Origin: Alphaproteobacteria bacterium UBA3612
GTDB taxonomy: Bacteria; Pseudomonadota; Alphaproteobacteria; Sphingomonadales; Sphingomonadaceae
Assembly (NCBI GenBank): GCA_002375465.1
Contig: DFLT01000005.1
Span: forward strand, 327,709-391,708
Direction: 5' to 3'
Length of the DNA: 64,000 nt
A program made the position numbers and the translations under genes. Below, in pieces: positions 26,764 through 33,721 of this stretch. Numbering within the stretch: position 1 is the first letter of the stretch; each line of letters opens with the position of its first letter. The notes beneath the pieces are model-generated. The model did not search any database, was not told the DNA's origin, and was given only the letters and a program-made list of their open reading frames with translations.

Positions 26764-27567
26764 GTGCCCGCACGTCCCGCACTCGTTACCGTCATGGACA
26801 AGGCGGCGCGCAAGGCTGCGCCGAAACTGCGTCGCGATTTCGGTGAGATTTCGCAATTGCAGGTCAGCCGCAAGGGGCCGTCCGATTTCGTGTCCAATGC
26901 CGATCGTGAGGCAGAGGATACGATTGTCGAGATCCTGCAGCAGTCGCGTCCCGAATGGGGATTCGTGCTGGAAGAGCGGGGCATTATCGAGGGCAAGGAG
27001 GGGGAGCCGCGCTGGATCATCGATCCCATCGACGGCACGTCCAACTTCCTGCACTCGATCCCGCATTTTGCGATTTCCATTGCCGCCGAAATTCGGGGCG
27101 AGATCGTTGCGGGCTGCGTCTATCAGCCGCTGACGGACGAGTTCTTCTGGGCCGAGCGCGGCAAGGGCGCCTTCTTGCATAACCGACGTATGCGCGTTTC
27201 CGCGCGCCGCGACCTTGGCGAAGCACTGATCGCGACAGGGATTCCCTTTCGCGGGCATGGTGATTTTTCGGTGTGGGACCGGCAGGTGAATGCTGTCGCC
27301 CCGGAAGTTGCCGGCATTCGCCGTTTTGGCAGTGCCGCGCTGGACCTCGCCTGGGTGGCCGCCGGACGCTATGAAGGCTTCTGGGAAAAGGATTTGAGCA
27401 TCTGGGATGTTGCGGCGGGCGTCTTGCTGGTGCGGGAGGCCGGCGGCTTTGTCACCGATTATCGCGGCGGCGATGCCAAGGTGATGGAGGGTGAGATCGT
27501 CGCCGCCAACGGCGCGCTGCATTCGAAGCTGCACAAGCTGGTTGCCGGGGCGCTGCGTAAGGGCTGA
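26764..27567 (+). CDS. suhB: Inositol monophosphatase family protein
   Basis: A 267-residue Mg-dependent phosphatase of the IMPase/SuhB family. Metal-binding motifs are DFVSNADREAE, EERG (in the position of the family EE), DPIDGTSNFLH, and the second site SIWDVAAGVLLVREAGG. The start is GTG at 26764, directly following the upstream stop. SuhB can also act in rRNA transcription antitermination; whether that applies here is unknown. Confidence 0.92.
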   Translation: MPARPALVTVMDKAARKAAPKLRRDFGEISQLQVSRKGPSDFVSNADREAEDTIVEILQQSRPEWGFVLEERGIIEGKEGEPRWIIDPIDGTSNFLHSIPHFAISIAAEIRGEIVAGCVYQPLTDEFFWAERGKGAFLHNRRMRVSARRDLGEALIATGIPFRGHGDFSVWDRQVNAVAPEVAGIRRFGSAALDLAWVAAGRYEGFWEKDLSIWDVAAGVLLVREAGGFVTDYRGGDAKVMEGEIVAANGALHSKLHKLVAGALRKG

Positions 27568-27658
27568 GCCTTGATCCCGCGCGGGGGCAACCCCATCCTT
27601 GCACCTATAGCCATGGCCTTCTATTAGCGGGCCAGCCTGAAAAATCGAAAGTGAATCC

Positions 27659-28036
27659 ATGGCCTCGGTCGCGGCGGAATATCTGCCGATCCTCATATTC
27701 CTCGGTATCGCCGTCGCGCTGTCCTGCGTGTTCGTCGGTCTGCCGGTGCTGGTCAGCAATCTGACCGGCACGAACCGCCCCTATGATGCAAAGCTGGCCG
27801 AATATGAATGCGGCTTTCCGGCATTCGAGGATGCGCGGCGGCAATTCGATGTGCGCTTCTACCTGGTGTCGATCCTGTTCATCATTTTCGATCTGGAGGT
27901 CGCGTTTCTGTTCCCCTGGGCGGTGTCGCTGGGCGTGACGGGCGTCTTTGGCTGGGCGTCGATGATGGTGTTCCTGGGGATCCTGACCATCGGGTTCATC
28001 TATGAATGGAAGAAGGGAGCGCTGGAATGGGAGTAG
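27659..28036 (+). CDS. nuoA: NADH-quinone oxidoreductase subunit A
   Basis: A 125-residue membrane subunit of complex I and the first gene of the operon. Three membrane helices are visible, and the conserved loop KLAEYECGFPAFEDARRQFDVRFY is followed by FIIFDLEVAFLFPWA. The ATG at 27659 follows a 91-bp gap in which the operon promoter must lie. The end overlaps nuoB by ten bases. Confidence 0.96.
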   Translation: MASVAAEYLPILIFLGIAVALSCVFVGLPVLVSNLTGTNRPYDAKLAEYECGFPAFEDARRQFDVRFYLVSILFIIFDLEVAFLFPWAVSLGVTGVFGWASMMVFLGILTIGFIYEWKKGALEWE

Positions 28037-28575
28037 ACGCACCAGTCATTCGCGTTCCCGAAGATCAGCATGTCATTCCGCACGACCAGTTTGTCGAGGA
28101 CGTGAACAGTGAGCTGGACAATAAGGGGTTCCTGACCACCACCACCGAAGATCTGTTCAACTGGGCGCGCACGGGGTCGCTGTGGTGGATGACATTCGGC
28201 CTGGCCTGCTGCGGTGTTGAGATGATGCACACCAATATGCCGCGCTATGACATGGAGCGCTTCGGTGCGGCGCCGCGCGCCAGCCCGCGCCAGTCGGACG
28301 TGATGATCGTCGCCGGTACGCTGTGCAACAAGATGGCGCCCGCTTTGCGTCGCCTGTACGACCAGATGCCAGAGCCGCGCTACGTGATCTCTATGGGCTC
28401 GTGCGCCAATGGCGGAGGCTATTATCATTATAGCTATTCGGTCGTGCGCGGTTGCGATCGTATCGTGCCCGTCGACATCTACGTGCCCGGTTGTCCGCCG
28501 AGTGCAGAGGCGTTGCTGTACGGCATCATGGCGCTGCAACGTAAAATCCGCCGCGTAGGGACGTTCGAACGGTGA
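28027..28575 (+). CDS. nuoB: NADH-quinone oxidoreductase subunit B
   Basis: A 182-residue peripheral subunit holding cluster N2, the last iron-sulfur centre before quinone. Ligand cysteines are in FGLACCGVEMM, SMGSCANGGG and VPGCPPSAEALLYG. The ATG at 28027 overlaps the nuoA end. It overlaps nuoC by a GTGA junction. Confidence 0.97.
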   Translation: MGVDAPVIRVPEDQHVIPHDQFVEDVNSELDNKGFLTTTTEDLFNWARTGSLWWMTFGLACCGVEMMHTNMPRYDMERFGAAPRASPRQSDVMIVAGTLCNKMAPALRRLYDQMPEPRYVISMGSCANGGGYYHYSYSVVRGCDRIVPVDIYVPGCPPSAEALLYGIMALQRKIRRVGTFER

Positions 28576-29183
28576 TCCATTCTGCGCCGAAGATGAATCC
28601 TGCCGGCGATCTGGCATCGCACTTCAGTGCGGCGGAAGTGGTCGAACATCGCGGGGAGACGACCCTGATCGTCACGCGTGAGGATCTGTACGCGACAATG
28701 AAGGCGCTGCGCGACGAGCATCAGTTCCAGCAATTGATCGAGATCGCAGGCTGCGATTTTCCGGAGCACGCGGAGCGGTTTGAGGTGAATTACCACCTGC
28801 TGTCGCTGACCAAGAATGCGCGCGTGCGCGTTAAGGTCTCCACGAACGAAAAGACGCCCGTGCCCTCCATGACAAGCCTTTGGCCGGTCGCGAACTGGTT
28901 GGAGCGAGAGGTGTGGGACCTTTACGGTGTAATGTTCGAGGGGCACCCCGACCATCGCCGCATCCTGACCGACTACGGCTTTTCCGGTCATCCTTTCCGC
29001 AAGGATTTCCCGCTGACCGGCTATGTCGAATTGCGCTGGTCCGAGGAGCAGAAGCGGGTCGTTTACGAGCCTGTCAAGCTGCAGCAGGATTTCCGCACGT
29101 TCGATTTCGAAAGCCCTTGGGAGGGGCCGGACTATAATATCTACAACCTTCCCGGTGACGAGAAGGCGGAGGAACAGACGTGA
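28572..29183 (+). CDS. nuoC: NADH-quinone oxidoreductase subunit C
   Basis: A 203-residue 30-kDa subunit of the connecting arm. The signature WLEREVWDLYGVMFEGHPDHRRILTDYGF is read in the middle (given here in full because it is the PROSITE-type pattern: key residues are ERE-x2-D-x2-G). The start is GTG at 28572 in a GTGA overlap with nuoB; ATG at 28593 is an alternative. The end overlaps nuoD by four bases. Confidence 0.96.
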   Translation: MIHSAPKMNPAGDLASHFSAAEVVEHRGETTLIVTREDLYATMKALRDEHQFQQLIEIAGCDFPEHAERFEVNYHLLSLTKNARVRVKVSTNEKTPVPSMTSLWPVANWLEREVWDLYGVMFEGHPDHRRILTDYGFSGHPFRKDFPLTGYVELRWSEEQKRVVYEPVKLQQDFRTFDFESPWEGPDYNIYNLPGDEKAEEQT

Positions 29184-30454
29184 GCGACGACGCGACGCTT
29201 CTCGACAAGACAGCGGCCGAGGACGATCCCAACGTCGGCACCGTGACGTTTGATACCGAGACGGGCGACCCCACGGAGGGTGACGTCGAGATTCAGAATT
29301 ATTCCATGAATTTCGGGCCGCAGCATCCTGCTGCCCACGGCGTTCTGCGCCTGATCATGGAAATGGACGGCGAAATCATCGAGCGGGTAGACCCGCATAT
29401 CGGCCTGCTGCATCGCGGCACCGAAAAGCTGATCGAATATAAAACCTATTTGCAGGCGCTGCCCTATATGGACCGCCTGGATTACGTGTCACCGATGTGC
29501 ATGGAGCACAGCTATGTGCTGGCCATCGAAAAGCTGCTGGATCTGGAGGTGCCGATCCGGGCGCAATATCTGCGAGTCCTGTTCGCGGAACTGACGCGCA
29601 TCACCAACCACATCATGAACACGACCGCGCATGCGATGGACGTTGGCGCGATGACGCCGATGCTGTGGCTGTTCGAAGAACGCGAGCATATCTGCGAATT
29701 TTATGAGCGCGCATCGGGTGCGCGTTTTCACGCAGCCTATTTCCGTCCCGGCGGCGTGCACCAGGATGTGCCGCCCGCGCTGATCGCGGATATCGCCGAT
29801 TGGGCCGATCGCTTTCCTAAAGTCCTGAAGGACTTCGAGACGCTCGTTGTGGGCAACCGCATCTTCAAGCAGCGCAATGTCGGCATTGGCATGATCAGCA
29901 GGGATGATGCCATCGCGTATGGTTTTTCAGGGCCCTGCCTGCGCGCCTCCGGCGTCGCCTGGGACCTCAGAAAATCGCAGCCCTATGACGTCTATGACCG
30001 CATGGAATTTGATGTTCCGATCGGTACGCAGGGTGATTGCTATGACCGGTTCATGGTGCGCATGCAGGAAATGCGCGAGAGCCTGAAAATCGTGAAGCAG
30101 TGCATCGCCGAACTGCCGGAAGGTCCGGTGATGTCGTCGAATCCAAAGATCAGCCCGCCGAAACGGGGCGAGATGAAGCGGTCGATGGAAGCGCTGATCA
30201 ACCACTTCAAGCTGTATACCGAGGGCTTCCACGTCCCCAAGGGCGAGGTTTACGTCGGCACGGAAAGCCCCAAGGGCGAATTCGGCATCTATCTGGTATC
30301 CGACGGGTCGAACAAACCCTATCGCTGCAAGATCAGGCCGACGGCCTTTTCGCACCTGCAGGCGATGGAGTTCCTGTGTAAGGGCCATATGCTGGCCGAT
30401 GCGCCTGCCGTCCTGGGTAGCCTCGACATCGTGTTTGGCGAATGCGACCGGTAA
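29180..30454 (+). CDS. nuoD: NADH-quinone oxidoreductase subunit D
   Basis: A 424-residue 49-kDa subunit that lines the quinone pocket with NuoB. The motif MNFGPQHPAAHGVLRL holds the quinone-site His, followed by HIGLLHRGTEKLIEYK and PYMDRLDYVSPM. Start GTG at 29180. The first 40 residues are acidic and variable. The last 13 bases overlap the following lipoprotein gene. Confidence 0.97.
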   Translation: MSDDATLLDKTAAEDDPNVGTVTFDTETGDPTEGDVEIQNYSMNFGPQHPAAHGVLRLIMEMDGEIIERVDPHIGLLHRGTEKLIEYKTYLQALPYMDRLDYVSPMCMEHSYVLAIEKLLDLEVPIRAQYLRVLFAELTRITNHIMNTTAHAMDVGAMTPMLWLFEEREHICEFYERASGARFHAAYFRPGGVHQDVPPALIADIADWADRFPKVLKDFETLVVGNRIFKQRNVGIGMISRDDAIAYGFSGPCLRASGVAWDLRKSQPYDVYDRMEFDVPIGTQGDCYDRFMVRMQEMRESLKIVKQCIAELPEGPVMSSNPKISPPKRGEMKRSMEALINHFKLYTEGFHVPKGEVYVGTESPKGEFGIYLVSDGSNKPYRCKIRPTAFSHLQAMEFLCKGHMLADAPAVLGSLDIVFGECDR

Positions 30455-30900
30455 TTTCGGCAGTATTGTTCGGAAGCATGGCCCTCGCGGCCTGTGACAA
30501 TGCGGAACCCGGCCCGGCCCGATATGCCGACACGGGCATAGCCCTTCGCGATGTTCCCCCCGCCTTTCGCGGGCCGCTTGCCGCCATGAGCGCCATCGGG
30601 CGCGGCGGTATGACGGCCAGCATGGATATTTGCGATGATTTCGTCCTGCGGCACGATGGCGTTCCAGTGGAAGGTGAAGGGCTGACTGCGTTCCGCCGCG
30701 ACGTGAACCGGCGGCTGGGTGAGCGCGCGGGCGTCGCCACCGATATCTCCGCCATCGACCGCAACCGCGCCACCGTGACCATCCTTTCGCGCGCCATTGG
30801 CGGGGACGAGGCCATGTTGGAAACGGACTGGGCCTTGCGCCTGTATGACAATGATCGGCTGAATTGCGTGGCGGGCGTCAATCTGCGGCAAACGGCATGA
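30442..30900 (+). CDS. Predicted lipoprotein of unknown function inside the nuo operon
   Basis: A 152-residue protein with a lipoprotein signal MRPVISAVLFGSMALAAC (Cys18). The mature part has no motif I recognise; it contains CDDFVLRHDG and a C-terminal segment with one further Cys (LNCVAGVNL). Its start lies 13 bases inside nuoD and its stop overlaps the cupin gene start (ATGA), so it is translated as part of the operon. It is not a complex I subunit known to me. Confidence 0.75.
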   Translation: MRPVISAVLFGSMALAACDNAEPGPARYADTGIALRDVPPAFRGPLAAMSAIGRGGMTASMDICDDFVLRHDGVPVEGEGLTAFRRDVNRRLGERAGVATDISAIDRNRATVTILSRAIGGDEAMLETDWALRLYDNDRLNCVAGVNLRQTA

Positions 30901-31265
30901 GTGCGCCTCGGGCCATTCACCTATCGGAGAAGCTGGCGAGCTTTTCCGATCATTGGAACCCACGTATCGTCGGCCGCTATAATGACAGCGAGCTGCGCGT
31001 CGTGAAATTATCAGGCGAATTCAGCTGGCACGCTCACGATGCGACGGATGAGCTGTTTCTGGTCATTCAGGGTGTCATGCACATTGATTTTCGGGACGGA
31101 TCCCAAAGGCTGCAACAGGGTGACGCCATCATCGTGCCCTCCGGGGTCGAACATCGTCCGCGGGCGGATGCGGAGTGTCATGTCCTGTTGATGGACCGAG
31201 CGGGCGAGCCGAATACGGGCAACACGCCTTCCGCGTTGACAGCCGGCGACCTGGAGGCCATCTGA
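30897..31265 (+). CDS. Small cupin-domain protein inside the nuo operon
   Basis: A 122-residue single-domain cupin. The first cupin motif is WHAHDATDELFLVIQG with two His and one Glu metal ligands, and the second is AIIVPSGVEHRPRAD. Proteins of this type resemble mannose-6-phosphate isomerase-like cupins and may bind metal; no reaction can be assigned. The ATG at 30897 overlaps the upstream stop. It is followed by a 155-bp structured gap before nuoE. Confidence 0.85.
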   Translation: MSAPRAIHLSEKLASFSDHWNPRIVGRYNDSELRVVKLSGEFSWHAHDATDELFLVIQGVMHIDFRDGSQRLQQGDAIIVPSGVEHRPRADAECHVLLMDRAGEPNTGNTPSALTAGDLEAI

Positions 31266-31326
31266 AGGCGGCTGTTGCGGCAGGACATCCCAACCGGCAG
31301 ACTATGTTCGCACTTCTTAAACATGG

Positions 31327-31375
31327 ACGTCTGCGCGATCAGACGTTAGGGCGGCGCCAAACGCCGGCACCGCCC
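31327..31375 (+). other. Two adjacent hairpins between the cupin gene and nuoE
   Basis: ACGTCTG-CGCGAT-CAGACGT at 31327-31346 is a perfect seven-base stem. GGGCGG at 31349-31354 pairs with CCGCCC at 31370-31375. They fill one of the few long gaps in an otherwise overlapping operon and may attenuate transcription or protect the distal message. No T tract follows. Confidence 0.4.
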
Positions 31376-31420
31376 GCTATCGGCGCCGGGCATTGACGCG
31401 AAATTACGGAATCGACCCGA

Positions 31421-32083
31421 ATGACATCTGCAACCTATTCCAGCGTTGCCCACACGCACGACCTGGCTCCGGACCGGCCGGATCACAGGGCCTTTGACGG
31501 CTTTCGCTGGACGGACGAGAATGCGGAAACGGCAACGGCGCACATCGCGAAGTATCCGGCGGGGCGCCAGGCATCTGCCGTGATGCCGTTGCTCGATCTG
31601 GCGCAACGCCAGATTGGCGCGCAAACCGATACCCAGGGGTGGCTGCCCATTCCCGTCATTGAATATGTCGCGAACCAGTTGGAAATGCCGTACATGCGGG
31701 TGTACGAGGTCGCGACCTTCTACACGATGTACAACCTTGCACCCGTGGGCAAATTTCACGTCCAACTGTGCGGTACGACGCCCTGTATGTTGCGCGGATC
31801 GGACGATGTCATGCGGATCCTGAACGAAAAGGGTATCCACAAGGGCAAGACGACGCCCGATGGGCTGTTCACGCTGACCGAGGTGGAATGCATGGGCAAT
31901 TGCGCCAACGCGCCGATGCTGCAGATCAACGACGATAATTATGAGGATCTGGACGCGGAGAGCACGGCGCGCGTCATCGATGCGCTGGCCGCCGGAGAGC
32001 AGCCGAAGCCGGGGTCTCAAATCGGCCGCCGGTCTTCCGAGCCCGTTGGTGGTGTGACCAGCCTGCACGAGTTTGCCGCATGA
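31421..32083 (+). CDS. nuoE: NADH-quinone oxidoreductase subunit E
   Basis: A 220-residue 24-kDa subunit with one 2Fe-2S cluster (N1a). Ligands are CGTTPC and, 36-40 residues on, CMGNC. The conserved block YEVATFYTMYN precedes the cluster. The N-terminal 25 and C-terminal 30 residues are longer than in E. coli. The stop overlaps the start of a 46-codon ORF. Confidence 0.96.
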   Translation: MTSATYSSVAHTHDLAPDRPDHRAFDGFRWTDENAETATAHIAKYPAGRQASAVMPLLDLAQRQIGAQTDTQGWLPIPVIEYVANQLEMPYMRVYEVATFYTMYNLAPVGKFHVQLCGTTPCMLRGSDDVMRILNEKGIHKGKTTPDGLFTLTEVECMGNCANAPMLQINDDNYEDLDAESTARVIDALAAGEQPKPGSQIGRRSSEPVGGVTSLHEFAA

Positions 32084-32220
32084 GCGATGTCGTCACCATT
32101 ATTGTCGCAATTTTGGCTGTCCTGCTCGTCTGGAAACTGTTGAAAGGGGCTGCGAAGACGATCGCGCTTCTCGTCATCCTGGCCGCAGCTGCGCTTTTCA
32201 TTTTCGGAGTTGGCGCATGA
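32080..32220 (+). CDS. 46-residue membrane peptide between nuoE and nuoF
   Basis: A short ORF starting ATG at 32080 (ATGA overlap with nuoE stop) and ending TGA at 32218-32220 (ATGA overlap with nuoF start). The peptide begins MSDVVTIIVAILAVLLVW, has a central KLLKGAAK basic patch, and ends with a second hydrophobic stretch LLVILAAAALFIFGVG. Exact four-base overlap at both ends strongly suggests real translation. No family was recognised. It may be a small complex I accessory or assembly peptide, which is inference from position only. Confidence 0.7.
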   Translation: MSDVVTIIVAILAVLLVWKLLKGAAKTIALLVILAAAALFIFGVGA

Positions 32221-33518
32221 CCTTCCTTGAAGACAAGGATCGCATCTTTACCAACCTTTACGGATTCCAGTCTCCCGGACTGGATGCCGCGAGGAAGCGT
32301 GGCGATTGGGACGATACGAAGAAGCTGCTGGCGATGGGGCAGGACGCGATCGTCGATGCGATTAAGGCCTCCGGGCTCCGCGGACGTGGCGGCGCCGGCT
32401 TCCCGACCGGGGTTAAATGGTCCTTCATGCCAAAGGAGCCGACACCGGAACGGCCCTCCTATCTGGTCATCAATGCCGACGAATCCGAACCTGGATCGTG
32501 CAAGGATCGCGAAATCCTGCGGCACGATCCGCACAAATTGCTGGAGGGGGCGCTGGTCGCCTGCTTCGCCATGCGGGCGAGCGCGGCCTATATCTATATT
32601 CGCGGCGAATATATTCGCGAGGCGCAGGCAATGCAGGCCGCGATTGACGAGGCTTATGATGCCGGCCTGATCGGCAAGAATGCCTGCAAGTCCGGTTATG
32701 ATTGCGATGTTTATCTGCATCGCGGCGCCGGCGCCTATATTTGCGGCGAAGAGACCGCGATGATCGAAAGCCTGGAGGGCAAGAAGGGCCAGCCACGCCT
32801 GAAGCCGCCTTTTCCCGCGGGCGCCGGGCTTTACGGTATGCCGACGACGGTCAACAATGTGGAAAGCATCGCGGTCACGCCCACCATCCTGCGGCGCGGC
32901 GCCGAGTGGTTCTCAAGCTTTGGGCGGGAGAATAATAAGGGCACGAAGCTTTTTCAGATTTCCGGTCATGTCGAGCGCCCCTGCGTTGTCGAAGAGGCGA
33001 TGTCGATTCCGTTTCGCGACCTGATCGAAAAGCATTGCGGCGGAATTACGGGGGGCTGGGACAATCTGCTGGCGGTGATTCCTGGCGGGTCGTCGGTGCC
33101 GCTGGTTCCGGCAAAGGACATCATGGACTGCCCGATGGATTTTGACGGCCTGCGCGAACAGGGTTCTGGCCTTGGCACGGCTGCGATTATCGTCATGGAC
33201 AAATCCACCGACATCGTGCGCGCGATCAGCCGTATCAGTTATTTCTACAAGCATGAAAGCTGCGGTCAGTGCACGCCATGCCGCGAGGGCACGGGCTGGA
33301 TGTGGCGCGTGATGGAGCGCCTCGTCACCGGTCAGGCCGAGATCGAAGAAATCGACATGCTGCACGACGTGACGAAAGAGGTTGAGGGGCACACGATCTG
33401 CGCCCTGGGCGACGCGGCGGCCTGGCCTATCCAGGGACTTATCCGCCATTTCCGCCCGGAACTGGAGCGCCGCATCCGCGATTATCGCGGAGAGGCGATG
33501 CTGGAGGCGGCAGAATAA
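32217..33518 (+). CDS. nuoF: NADH-quinone oxidoreductase subunit F
   Basis: A 433-residue 51-kDa subunit with the NADH site, FMN and cluster N3. The NADH/FMN glycine loop is GLRGRGGAGFPTGVKW near residue 55, GAGAYICGEETAMIESLEG follows near residue 170, and the 4Fe-4S ligands are in ESCGQCTPCREG plus a later Cys in TICALGD. The start at 32217 sits in an ATGA overlap. Confidence 0.97.
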   Translation: MTFLEDKDRIFTNLYGFQSPGLDAARKRGDWDDTKKLLAMGQDAIVDAIKASGLRGRGGAGFPTGVKWSFMPKEPTPERPSYLVINADESEPGSCKDREILRHDPHKLLEGALVACFAMRASAAYIYIRGEYIREAQAMQAAIDEAYDAGLIGKNACKSGYDCDVYLHRGAGAYICGEETAMIESLEGKKGQPRLKPPFPAGAGLYGMPTTVNNVESIAVTPTILRRGAEWFSSFGRENNKGTKLFQISGHVERPCVVEEAMSIPFRDLIEKHCGGITGGWDNLLAVIPGGSSVPLVPAKDIMDCPMDFDGLREQGSGLGTAAIIVMDKSTDIVRAISRISYFYKHESCGQCTPCREGTGWMWRVMERLVTGQAEIEEIDMLHDVTKEVEGHTICALGDAAAWPIQGLIRHFRPELERRIRDYRGEAMLEAAE

Positions 33519-33721
33519 TGGCGCATCCCGTTATCTTGGGCGTTGCGGGAATCACGGTCGTCGGCCTGGCCGCCTTCCGCGTGCTGTTCCCTTCCGATGA
33601 TTCCCGTCACAGCAATGAATCCAATGGCTGGATGAATGCGGATCACGCCGCACGTCTGAAGGCCCAGAAAAAAGCGGAGCGCAAGGCCGCTCGCAAGGCG
33701 AAGGGGCGTACCGATGCCTAA
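33518..33721 (+). CDS. 67-residue small membrane protein between nuoF and nuoG
   Basis: ATG at 33518 overlaps the nuoF stop (TAATG), and the stop overlaps nuoG by eight bases. The product has one N-terminal hydrophobic helix (PVILGVAGITVVGLAAFRVLF) and a strongly basic Lys/Arg/Ala tail (RLKAQKKAERKAARKAKGR). Codon use is like the neighbours. No family was recognised. Its coupled position suggests a role with complex I or its assembly, which is inference. Confidence 0.75.
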   Translation: MAHPVILGVAGITVVGLAAFRVLFPSDDSRHSNESNGWMNADHAARLKAQKKAERKAARKAKGRTDA

